From Euphorbia lathyris (Eukaryota > Streptophyta > Magnoliopsida > Malpighiales > Euphorbiaceae), in NCBI RefSeq assembly GCF_963576675.1, contig NC_088915.1, forward strand, positions 6,825,001 to 6,889,000: 64,000 bases of DNA. Direction: 5' to 3'. The notes beneath the pieces are model-generated. The model saw only the letters and a program-made list of their open reading frames with translations. It was not told the origin of the DNA and did no database searches. The translations under genes and the position numbers were made by a program. Shown in pieces: positions 53,688 through 64,000 of the stretch (its first letter is position 1; each line of letters begins with the position of its first letter).

Positions 53688-55538
53688 GGGTTAAGGTGCA
53701 AAAATACCCTCAACGTTTTAGGTAAGGTGCAATTTTACCTCTAACGTCTAAAATGTTGCAATTTTACCCCTAACGTTGGAAGTCATGAGCAATTTTACCC
53801 CTAACGTTGATAGCTTGGGTCAATTTGAGAAATAATTCATCAAATTGTCTTTCCGGTCATGAATCTTGTCATCTACACTTCATACATGTGTCATTTTATC
53901 AGTAACAAATCACAAACATATGTTGGGATTTGAAAAAAAATAAAACAAATATATTATCTTTTTGTACGAATTAGACAAAAAAAAATTCAAAAAATTCACT
54001 GAATTTATAAATATTAATCTCCAATTCTATTATTAAATTATAAAAAACATGAAATCCTTTTTTTAGAACGGATTGTCATGCAATTTGTGCAGAATAAGGA
54101 ACAAAAAATACCTGTGTTTTATAATCTATATATAATATAAAACAGTAACGATGGAGCTGAGGTGTCACTTCCTCCTTTTTTACTGATAAAAAATATAATA
54201 TAAAATATAATATATTAACTTTAGTTATATTATTATATTTATTTATAAAAAGATTATTTTATCTGTACTATATCTAAGAGATCTACATAATTTAAATTAA
54301 TCCCTAAAATCTCTCTAATTCTCTGCATATCTATATCTAAAAGTTATACATAATTTAAATTAATCCCTAAAATATCTCTAATTCTCTGCATATCTATATC
54401 TAAAAGTTCTACATAATTTAAATTAATCCCTAAAATCCCTCTAATTCTCTGCATATCTATATTCTATATAAAACAGTAACGATGGAGCTGAGGTGTCACT
54501 TCCTCCTTTTTTACTGATAAAAAATATAATATATTAACTTTAGTTATATTATTATATTTATTTATAAAAAGATTATTTTATTCGTATTATATCTAAGAGT
54601 TCTACAGAATTTAAATTAATCCCTAAAATCTCTCTAATTCTCTGCATATCTATCTATATTATAATATAAAACAGTAACGATGGAGCTGAGGTGTCACTCC
54701 CTCCTTTTTTACTGATAAAAAATATAATATAAAATATAATATATTAACTTGAGTTATATTATTATATTTATTTATAAAAAGATTATTTTATCTGTACTAT
54801 ATCTAAGAGTTCTACAGAATTTAAATTAATCCATAAAATCTCTTTAATTCTCTGCATATCTATATCTAAAAGTTCTACATAATTTAAATTAATCCCTAAA
54901 ATCTCTCTAATTTTCTGTATATCTATATCTAAAAGTTCTGCATAATTTAAATTAATCCCTAAAATTCCTCTAATTCTCTGCATATCTATATTCTATATAT
55001 AATATAAAACAGTAACGATGGAGCTGAGGTGTCACTTCCTCCTTTTTTACTAATAAAAAATATAATATATTAACTTTAGTTATATTATTATATTTATTTA
55101 TAAAAAGATTATTTTATCCGTACTATATCTAAGAGTTCTACAGAATTTAAATTAATCTCTAAAATCTCTCTAATTCTCTGCATATCTATATCTAAAAGTT
55201 CTACATAATTTAAATTAGTCCCTAAAATCTCTCTATTTCTTTGCATATCTATATATAATATAAAACAGTAACAATGGAGCTGATGTGTCACTTCCTCCTT
55301 TTTTATATCATTAATTGTAATTATTAATTATATTTTTGTTAATATTTATATATTAAGATGAATCCGTGCATCGCACGGGTCAAAAACTAGTAGTATCTGA
55401 AATTAACCCAATTTATCAATGTTAGGGGTAAAATTGCTCCTAGATTCTAACGTTAAGGGTAAAATTGCACAATTTTAGACTTTAGGGATAAAATTGCTCA
55501 TGATCCAAAATGTTAGGGGTATTTTTACATCTTAACCC
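53688..55538. mobile_element. R1 MITE containing a Helitron
   Basis: GGGTTAAGGTGCAAAAATACC...CATCTTAACCC with the nine-base duplication TTATATTTA / TTGTATTTA (53679-53687, 55539-55547; one mismatch). Without the Helitron it would be about 585 bp, like the copy at 50792. Confidence 0.8.
54125..55390 (+). mobile_element. Non-autonomous Helitron with repeated 5' ends
   Basis: Starts TCTATATATAATATAAAACAG after an A and ends CTAG before a T, with the hairpin CCGTGC-ATC-GCACGG (55365-55379) eight bases before the CTAG: the classic Helitron termini. The intact target is seen in the sister R1 copy near 51207 (ATAATAGTG). Inside, the first ~80 bases (AACAGTAACGATGGAGCTGAG) recur at about 54141, 54472, 54669, 55008 and 55264. 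Between them runs a 67-bp unit with AAGTTCTACATAATTTAAAT. No Rep/helicase frame. Confidence 0.88.
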
Positions 55539-55789
55539 TTGTATTTATAAAATTTTAAAGTATAAAATTACATTTGTACATAGGATAAATCACATGTTTA
55601 TATTTTTTATTTTTCTTAACCTATAGTTTATAGTTGAGAAAATAATATAATTGAGAAACACAAAAGTGGAAGTCAATACAATGAGTAGTTGTTGTCCTCT
55701 ACTTTCAAATGGTCAACAAAAATCGTGAAGGGCATCATTGAAATTATTGGGCTCTTTTTCCATTATAAAATGAGATAAAATGAGATAAA

Positions 55790-56290
55790 CGTTAGCGGTT
55801 AAGAGCAATTTTATTTCTAATGTCTTTTGTTTTTAATATTTAAGTTGAAACAATTTCAGATATTATTATAAAATACAGATATTTTGTTTTTGTTCTGTAC
55901 TGATTGTCCAAAAGAAAATATTTCACATGTTTTGTAATTTAATAAAAAAAATTGGAGATTAATTTTTTAAATTCGACGAAATATTTAGATTTCTTTTATC
56001 TAACTCGTACAAAATACAGCATAATTTGTTATTGTATTTTTAAAAAATAACATTTTATTCATATGATTATGATCTGTTACTAATGAATGATAAAATAACG
56101 TACATGTAAAGTGTAGATGACACGATTCATGACTGAGATGACAGTTTGATGAATTATGTCTCAAATTGACCCAAGTTGTCAATGTTATGGGTAAAGTTGC
56201 TTTTTGCTAAGTTAAGAGTAAAATTACAATATTTTAAATGTTAAAGATAAAATTGTTCCTGGCTATCAACGTTAAAGGTACCTTATTCTT
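55790..56290. repeat. Degenerate R1 MITE
   Basis: GTTAGCGGTTAAGAGCAATTTTA on the left; CGTACATGTAAAGTGTAGATGA and AACGTTAAAGGTACC on the right. Ends too decayed to place exactly. 55548-55790 before it shows nothing recognisable. Confidence 0.6.
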
Positions 56291-56387
56291 TAAAAAAACC
56301 TTGAAATTTTAAAAATCATGAATTAAATTAACCACAAAGCTCGTACGTATTGATTATGTATGGGTTAAATGAATACTTATTGATAAT

Positions 56388-57071
56388 AGGCTTAATGCTT
56401 CTCCAGCCCCCTTAACTTGTCCAAATTGGTCATTTTACCCCTCCAACTCATCGAATATCCTATTTACCCTCTTAACTCCATAAAAATGGTATTTCTCATC
56501 CCCTTAACTTGTCCAAATTTGTCATTTTACCCATTCTCAACTCATCAAATATCTTATTTACCCCCTTAACTCCATAAAAGTGGTATTTCTCACCACTTAT
56601 GATCTTATTTACCCTCTTAACTCCATAAAAATTGTATTTCTTATCCCTTTACAGTAGTCAAAAAAGTTGAAAAGAGAAAGAACAAATAAAAAATACAAAT
56701 AACAAGAACATTAATATAAACAAGTTAAATACATTATGTGTAGAGATAATGTACCAAAATAAAAGCTTATGATTTTTAGGAAAGTATCAATTTAGGTTCC
56801 ACTTACAAAATAGCATAAATATAGGTTTAACGTTTAAAAAAAGTTATCAATTTAGGCTTCGATAACAGATTGTAAGGGGTGAAAAATACCACTTTTATGG
56901 AGTTAAGGAGGTAAATAGAACATTCTATAAGTTGGGGGGATAAATGGACAAGTTGAAGGGGTGAGAAATACCACTTTTATGGAGTTAAGGAGGTAAATAG
57001 GACATTCGATGAGTTGAAGGGGTAAAATGACCAATTTGGACAAGTTAAGGGGGCTGGGAAAGCATTAGACC
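56388..57071. mobile_element. Foldback MITE (R3)
   Basis: 684 bp; mirrored ends AGGCTTAATGCTTCTCCAGC and GCTGGGAAAGCATTAGACC, inner GGAGTTAAGG/CCTTAACTCC words several times repeated. Flanked by TTGATAAT on both sides (56380-56387, 57072-57079). Confidence 0.75.
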
Positions 57072-57079
57072 TTGATAAT

Positions 57080-57377
57080 TGAAAACTAAGTTTACCCAAA
57101 TTAGCAATAAAGAATTTCAGGGAAAAGATGTGATTCCTTTCTTTCATTCATGACCAAAACAGAAAAGGAACACAGCCTAAAAAGGCAAAGGAAAACACTA
57201 CAGACAAGAAAAGCAAAACAGACTCACTAAACAAATGACACATGTCTGAAAGGACAAAAAAGCTTAATGGCTACAAAAGCAAATTACAGAACAATCCATA
57301 AAGAAATAAGAAACACTAAAAGAAACCCAATACTACTTCAAATTCTTCAATTTAACTAATTAATCTTATTAACTTCA
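57080..57377 (-). repeat. 3' LTR (partial) of an Ale/Retrofit-like copia element
   Basis: Follows a polypurine tract TGAGGGGGAGTAT (57379-57391, minus strand). Minus-strand start TGAAGTTAATAAG. The far end is cut by the R3 MITE. LTR boundary inferred from one copy only. Confidence 0.55.
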
Positions 57378-57387
57378 ATACTCCCCC

Positions 57388-57825
57388 TCAAGCTGGTAAC
57401 GAAGGAGACCCTGAAGTACCAAGCTTGGAAGAGTGACGATGATGATCCTTAACAGAGAGCACCTTGGTAAAGACATCAGCCACCTGATCAGCAGAAGAAA
57501 CATGGACAGGCTTGATTAAACCGGCTGAAACTTGGTCACGAACATAGTGACAGTCAATTTCAATGTGTTTTGTGCGCTCATGAAGCACAGGGTTGGCTGC
57601 AATGGAGATGGCAGCTTGATTGTCACACTTAAGCATAGTAGGAGGAAGATGTTTGATACCTAGATCCTTGAATAGAGCAGTGAGCCAAGTGATTCCACAA
57701 GTTGTCAAAGCCATAGCTCTGTATTCGGCTGATGAACGAGCTACAACAGACTGCTTCTTTGCTTTCCATGAGATAGGAGAATTACCAAGAAAGATACAGT
57801 ATCCAGTAGTGGATCTTCGAGTCAT
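57388..57825 (-). pseudogene. Copia RNase H, 3' end of pol
   Basis: 145 codons: [71 protein letters not shown]. These are the standard end of a copia pol of the Ale type, here with catalytic E and D residues present. The upstream pol is cut off at 57838, where another LTR begins; the rest should lie beyond the window, to the right of the inserted element. Confidence 0.85.
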
Positions 57826-57838
57826 GGGACAACTTGCC

Positions 57839-59656
57839 TGTTGGGGTTTATGCTATAGACAATTGTTTTAGGATATAAATATTAATGAATAAATTGTTTA
57901 TTTAATCATTTGTTTAATCAGATATATAGCATTAAAATGTAACTATATATATAAAGGCACAAATCTTTCATAAACAAAGTAACCCTAAGTTTATTTAAGT
58001 AGTTATAAAGTGTTCATACAAGCATGAAGTGAGACTGTACTTTATAATAGACCAATAGACTTAAAGTAAACCCAAGTCAAGTAATATGTTATAGGGGTTG
58101 GCATATTACTGTTGAGGCTTGCATGTAACAATGTTTTCTGTCGAGACAGAAAGCTGATCTCACAAGCTTTAGATATTCAAATATCTAGACAGTTACATGG
58201 ATCCGGTGAAGGAGTTCATTAGGATTGGGACCCGACTTGAGATAACAGAATGGATTGATTTATCTAATGTGTCAACTGTTCATCTCATTGGTATTAGTAG
58301 GTATAACTAATCCTCAGACTCAAACATTCGTTAATTAGTGATTCTGGATTATGGAGTTTGATACTTTGATTCTGTGCGAGCACGATCCAACAGGTGAGAT
58401 CCTGGGGTGTGTGAGAGCAGGGTTGGGTATCACACAAAGTAATTACAGAATAGTTAATGTCAAATTGAGCATTCGTCACTCCCGATAAGTGGGAGATATA
58501 TCCAAATGGCCGTTTGTGGTGAATTGACTGAAATCCTTGCAAGGTGATAGAGTTAAGAGTAGAAATGAACATTTCACTTAACTTATCTTTTAGAGTGAAT
58601 TCAACCTGTACAAGTAAAACCGGACTCTTCGTTATATATAACCTTGACACGTTCCATGGTTATAAGGAATTGACCGACAGGATATAGTTGATGAAGGATC
58701 GTATTATACTGTACCTAATGCAGAAATGTTAACGTCAGTTATCAACATGACTTCTTAATTGCTCTAGGGAAATATCATAGGTTCTGCTAGTAACAGCTCG
58801 CGACAGTATTCCGTTATATATATGTTGGAATTAATCGTGATGAATAATTTCAAAGGATATATACGGCTAGTGGCAATAAAGAACCTAATGGGTCGCATAT
58901 GAGACTTGGAATCGGAGGACGAAAATGTAATTAGTGAGACACTATATATGGGCCGAAATTTACATATTAATTAGGGATAAATTAATTTGATTAATAATTA
59001 TAATTTGATTATGATTATGAATTAAATTAAAAGATTATCTGATAATATTAATTAGAAGTTTTTATGTGATTGAAACTCTAATTAATTATCCCTAACATTA
59101 ATTAATTATTAATTTGATTAATAATAATTATCTAGATATAATTAGTTATTATTTAGATAATAGTAAAGTGTTTATTTAATTATCTAATTAGGAATCCTAT
59201 TCCGAATAAGATTCCAATTATTTAATTGCCTAACACAACTAGGATTAGGGTTTTGAGAAGTCTATAAATAGACTCCCTAATCCCATATTTCGACCAACAC
59301 AAATAAGGAGGCAAGAAGAACCGTTCCGAAACCGTCTCGGCTAATTACAATCTTTTTTACTCTCTCTTTGATCTCGTATCGATTTCTGTTAGAGGCAATC
59401 ATTGCGATTGCTATTATTAAGGTTGATTACTGATTAGTTATCTTTTTCTGTGTTGTTTCTTTTGTTGTTTCTTTTGTTGTTCGTGATACACGGATTAAGA
59501 GTTGTGGGCACTTCGTTTGCAACCGTAGATAGTTCTTCACCGAAGGTATTACTTTCTATCCCTCTTTATATGAAATAACAATTAACAGATCTTGGAAAAG
59601 GGAAATAGATAAAATTTTATTATTCCGCTGCGCCTAGGCTTGTCTATTTTCCTTCA
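57839..59656 (+). repeat. 5' LTR of a decayed copia element
   Basis: About 1.8 kb, TGTTGGGGTTTATGC...TTTTCCTTCA. Contains a TATA box (TATAAATA, 59263-59270) followed by the presumed RNA start. It directly abuts the copia RNase H fragment. Length and primer site fit an Angela- or Sirevirus-like element. Confidence 0.75.
59263..59270 (+). promoter_or_regulatory. TATA box in the 1.8-kb LTR
   Basis: GTCTATAAATAGAC, about 390 bp before the LTR end. Confidence 0.55.
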
Positions 59657-59657
59657 T

Positions 59658-59670
59658 TGGTATCAGAGCC
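59658..59670 (+). other. Primer-binding site (initiator Met tRNA)
   Basis: TGGTATCAGAGCC, one base after the LTR end. Confidence 0.85.
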
Positions 59671-62369
59671 TATGTTAATCTGTTATTTCATATATGTAAA
59701 TAAAAGGGCTATTCAATCAGATTGAATAGATTTATTGTTAGGTTAATTAATAAATTTGATTTAGTTAATTAATCTAAAGATAAATGGTTAAGATGAGGTT
59801 AAGATGTTTTATGATTCGGTTAATTAACAAAGGGTTTGTAGAATTAAACGGTTGATTAAAACGATGTTTGTATATGTGATACATGTGTTTTGTGGATTAA
59901 GGGCTTAACCGTTTAAATCGTTAAAAGAGTTAATTAGATTAATCTTTGAAAATTTTGATTTTGTTAAAGATTTAAACGAAACAGTTAGAATCGATGAATT
60001 ATTGATATATGTTAGAAAGGGTTATATATATAAATATAAAATAGTTTTATAAATATATATATATATATAAATATAAAGGTTTTAAAAAAAATTTAATGAG
60101 TTGCTGCCAACATCGAAGGCAGCAGCTCTTTATGAGCTGCTGCCGATTTCGCATATATGCGGCAGCATTGCTGCCACTTTTGGCAGCAATGTAGCCCTTC
60201 ATCGCGGATGCGACCCGCGACGGGGACGAACACGATTTTCGTCCCCGTCACGTTTATTTTGTGTTTCTGATTTTTCAAAAATATTTTGATTTTCAGAAAA
60301 CTAAAATTTATATATAGAATTAATTAATCCACATGTTTTGATCGTTGTTTATTTTAAATTGTATAGATTGAATTCATTTGTCTAATTAAGATGTTTTGAT
60401 ACAGTTAATTAGATAAACTATTTCATTGATACAAAATTAAAATTTAGGAACAACGAATCAGCCCATATGAATTTATTAATTGTTATAATTAATAAAAGGA
60501 TATGGTAATGGTATGTGTTTTAATTTGATTTTGCGAACCGTTTTGTGCTTAATAAATATACTTGATATATTAGTTAATCACGTTAAATGGTTTTGGTAAA
60601 ATGATTAAATACGATGATGTATAATCTCTCGTCTTAAAAGTTTTGTGTTCTGGAATTGATTTTACAAAGTTTAATTATTTGTATGTGATACGGTTGAATT
60701 AAACGCGTTAAATAATCTTGGTAAAATAATTGAACATAAATAATTAATATTTTGTATAGTTGTATTTTGAAGTTTCTAATTAAGTTTATGTTTGATATAC
60801 TTTAATTAAGATAAAATATAGACGATACAAAATTAATTAAAGGTTAATTAGATAGTAAAGTTAGTTAAAGGACTAAATTGAAAATGTAATTAATCTAATG
60901 GTTTAATTTGATTAACTTAAATATTACATAAAGGATTTATGTAATCAACCAATTAAATTTATTTAGTTGAGTCTTTGCATGTTTGGAGTTATGGACATAT
61001 TTGGACCATCTATAATTGTTATTTAGTCTTTTGGTATTTTGGAAAATAGGACTTGCGTGTCCTGCCTTATCTACTCTCTATTGTAATTTCTCTTCTCATC
61101 TAATTCCCTTCAAATTAGTTGAAGTATTCTTTAGTAGTATAGAAATTGATATTGATGTAATTTCAAGGCGCCAAGGAAAAGACGAAGGACCCAAGGAGAA
61201 ATATGTAATAGTTAGTATTTCCCTAGGTTTGACCTTTTATTCCGTTTCTGGCTCAACGGAATAATTTAGATAATATGTCCATAACTACCAATGTAAATTG
61301 TATGTGTCTGATGTATGCTAAAGCAAATCAAGACTAGGTTAGATTATGAGACTTAAAATAAAATCCCTCACTAATTAAAAGTTAAGTAAATAAGCAAGTT
61401 ATTGAAATCGGTTGCCCCTCTCTAATATTATAATTCACCCGGCAGTACTGGGGGCCTTTGGGTTGTTGAGTAAACTCAAGCTCGGGGTCTTATGGTAACA
61501 CCTAAATTATCGAAAAATTATTTTTCACGAATATGGGGTAATGCTTAAATTAGGATAGAATAATTGGATGAGTAAACTCATGTTGTTCTAACCTAATGGG
61601 CAATATGGTTGGGATTGATAGACGACACATATCAGTTACTAATGTGGTTAGTAACCCAACAACCTAGAAATCACATGTTTTGATGTGATTGATTACATGA
61701 ATCTACCTAATGAATGAAACTAGCTTGTTGAGTAAACTCAAGGTGAAATTTCAGGAGTTAGGATTCTAGCCCACTAAAGGAATTGTGAATATCCTTCGAA
61801 TTAATGTAGAGGGTTATTAATTTGGTAAAATAGTGGGAGCAATTTAAAAACATAAAAGACCGACGTATTTAAATTGTAAATGAATTAAGCAAATGAATAA
61901 CATCCGTCACTCTATCCCAGTCTCAAGTAAATACTCTGAATCATCATATCTAAAATTGATCTACGTAATATTTTACTGATAACAAATTGAATAGTTCAAA
62001 ATTCACCAACTATTTTGGCAAACTCAAAATTGTTTTGAAGTTCGAAAAGATTGGGTATGTATTAAGATACGTCGATACCCAATGTCCTTATTGATGATGC
62101 TCCTGTTAAGAAGATTGATGTTTACCGGAAGCACCAATCAGATGACGAACGTACATGATGTATCATACTTGCAACTATAGCACTAGAGTTACAAAGGCAA
62201 CATAAGAACATGGATGCGTATTCCATGGTTATGCACTTGGAAGAGGTGTTTTGAGAAACATACTCAAATGCGGACGCTATGAGATAGCGATGAATGTTTC
62301 GCTCCAAGATGTAAGAAGGTTGTTCTGTTGTGGCACTTTGTGTCAAGATGATTGACTACATCACCAAAG

Positions 62370-62730
62370 CTTTCCAGTATTAGATTTGTGATGGATAATG
62401 AATTAAGTGTCGACTTAGTTCTACAATCCCTCCTAGAGATTTATTCATAAGTCCATCTCGAACTGCCAGATGAATAAACTCAGAGAGCTCTCTAGAAGAG
62501 CTCTTGAATATGCTCAAATCAGTTGAGCCCAAATCTTAAGAAAGTGATGTCAGCACTTGTTATTGAGGGATCTCACGAGAGAAAAGGAAGTTTCCTAATT
62601 CTAAAGATTCCAAGAAGAACAAATGCATTAAACCCAAGTCAATAAAAGCAAGAAGGGAATGCCACCAATATGGTAAAGAAGGGAATTGGAAGAGGAACTG
62701 TAAGAAGTACTTAGACTCTCTCTAGAAGAA
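62370..62730 (+). pseudogene. Copia gag remnant with zinc-knuckle trace
   Basis: Short pieces MDNELSVDLVLQSL and, further on, ECHQYGKEGNWKRNCKK, a C-x2-C-x4-H-x4-C knuckle in which the second C is Y and H is N. Interrupted by several stops. Typical of Angela/Sire-type copia gag. Confidence 0.6.
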
Positions 62731-62774
62731 GGGTCATGATGGTGTTTTTACTTTTAGAACTAAAGGATAGATAA

Positions 62775-63930
62775 TTCAACTTACTTGTGATAGTCACCTA
62801 GGCCATGTAAGCAAGAAACACATGTCTAAGTTGCATCAAGATGGGCTTATAGACTCGGTTGATTTTGAATCAATGGGCACATGTAAGTCTTGTTTAAAGG
62901 AAAGATGACAAAGACACCCTTTAGCAATAAAGGAGAATGTGTATCAGACACTCTAAGACTAGTACATTCAGATGTATGTAGTCATACGTCAAACACAAGC
63001 AAGAGAAAGGTTCAATCACTTCATTAGCTTCATAAGATGATCATACCAAATATTGATTCATCTACTTGATGAAGCATGAGTCAGAAGCTTTTAAGAAAAT
63101 TCAAATGCTTCAAGAATGAAGTAAAAAAAACAAACAAGAAAGAATATTATAGTACTTCGATTATATCATCGTAGAGAATATCTTTCTAATGATTTTTCTG
63201 AATTATCTAAATTGAATATAGGATTCGCTCATAATGGACTCCTCCGTATACACCCCGGTGTATCTGAAAGGAGAAATTGTACTCTATTGGATATAGTATG
63301 ATCCATGATGAGCACAACCTCTCTTCCAAAGATGTTCTAAGGCTACGCCCTAGAAACCGCCTTATTTACCTTGAACCGAGTATCCACAAAACCGCCAAGT
63401 TCTATTCCATTTGAATTGTTCATTGGAAAAGAAACCCAGTTTCTCTTTCATGAGAATTTAGGGGTGATCAGCATATGTTAAATGCATAGCATCAGATTAA
63501 GTTAGACCCTAAGTTTGATAAATATTTCTTCATTGGAATTCCGAAAGAAACAGTAGGATATTACTTCTATCATTCGGATGATCGAAAGTAATAGTATCCA
63601 AACACGCTGTATTTCTAGAGAAAGAGTTTCTTCTAGAAACACAAGTAGAAAGTGTGATTGAACTTGAAGAAGTTCAAGAAGAATGATTGGCTGAAATAGC
63701 GGAAGCGATGGTGGAACCCGAATCTATCTCACAAGATGAGACACTGGTGACATTACTAACTCATATGTCTGGTCAAGTTCATCAAATCCCAAAGAGATTT
63801 GGATTTCTAGTGGGAGCCGATGAAATCCCAAAGAGATTTGGATTTCTAGTGGGAGACGACAAAGAGGTTCACGTATTAGACGATAAACCTATGACTTATG
63901 AGAAGGCTCTTGTAAACCTATACATGTAAG
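62775..63930 (+). pseudogene. Copia integrase/RT-linker remnant
   Basis: Traces of the pre-integrase and integrase regions (SHLGHVSKKHMSKLHQDGL, LVHSDVCSH), much broken, a deletion after 63130, then pieces of the integrase C-terminal region (FFIGIPKETVGYYFY). The last open stretch (63687-63929) has an in-frame 39-bp tandem duplication giving PKRFGFLVG twice. Confidence 0.6.
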
Positions 63931-64000
63931 CTAGTGGGAGCTCGTATGAGCCTTTACATGTAAACTAGTGGGAGCTTGGTCGTTTACTTAGTATTATACA

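Larger units (their letters stand above)
59671..64000 (+). mobile_element. Internal region of the decayed copia element, continues past the window
   Basis: 59671-62050 is leader and decayed gag, very AT-rich except 60095-60250. Recognisable gag and pol traces start at about 62370. Many stops and frameshifts; no intact frame. Confidence 0.65.

Noticed and set aside
54783..55291. Repetitive peptides (RIREILGINLNYVELLDID) on the minus strand
   Set aside because: They are translations of the 67-bp tandem unit of the Helitron.
58294..58650. 118-codon open frame on the minus strand
   Set aside because: It lies wholly within an LTR and shows no recognisable domain.

Overview
This window is nuclear DNA of a flowering plant, most likely a eudicot. 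It is AT-rich (except inside the retrotransposons) and crowded with nested transposable elements. Evidence for a plant: Ty3/gypsy and Ty1/copia elements primed by initiator-methionine tRNA, LINE tails encoding a plant-type RNase H, a Helitron, Tourist/hAT/Mutator-type miniature elements and an AP2/ERF gene. I cannot name the species. No tRNA, rRNA, CRISPR or bacterial-type operon was seen.

Layout. 1-9252: the internal region and 3' LTR of a Tat-lineage Ty3/gypsy element, with gag broken at G-runs, an open protease-RT-double RNase H-integrase frame, and a four-exon gene on the opposite strand. About 9.6-40 kb: a locus repeatedly duplicated in tandem. Each of four units starts with a short intact ubiquitin-like gene (UBL1-UBL4) behind a copied TATA promoter, and later insertions have stretched the units. 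Unit 1 took a truncated LINE and a complete CRM-like gypsy element (13087-18731, TSD TCATA). Unit 2 holds a 1.7-kb foldback element with a long hairpin. Unit 3 took a LINE tail, a Tork-like copia element (27929-33044, TSD GGATC) and a deleted copia element. Unit 4 carries a hAT-like element. The units act as each other's empty sites, so most insertion boundaries could be fixed to the base.

40-50 kb: two more LINE tails, a twofold/threefold repeat with remnants of a small membrane protein gene, and a series of foldback MITEs, some nested. 50-57 kb: a three-level nest of miniature elements, the only clear ordinary host gene (an ERF transcription factor, 51686-52459, minus strand), and a Helitron inside a Mutator-type MITE. 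57-64 kb: the 3' end of a copia element cut by a second, badly decayed copia element with a 1.8-kb LTR that runs off the window.

How it fits together: apart from the ERF gene and the UBL family, nearly everything is retrotransposon or MITE. The most interesting points are the UBL family (ubiquitin fold retained, diglycine end and K48 lost, tails varying by a one-base run), the spliced antisense gene of the Tat element, and the near-perfect 92-bp-arm hairpin.
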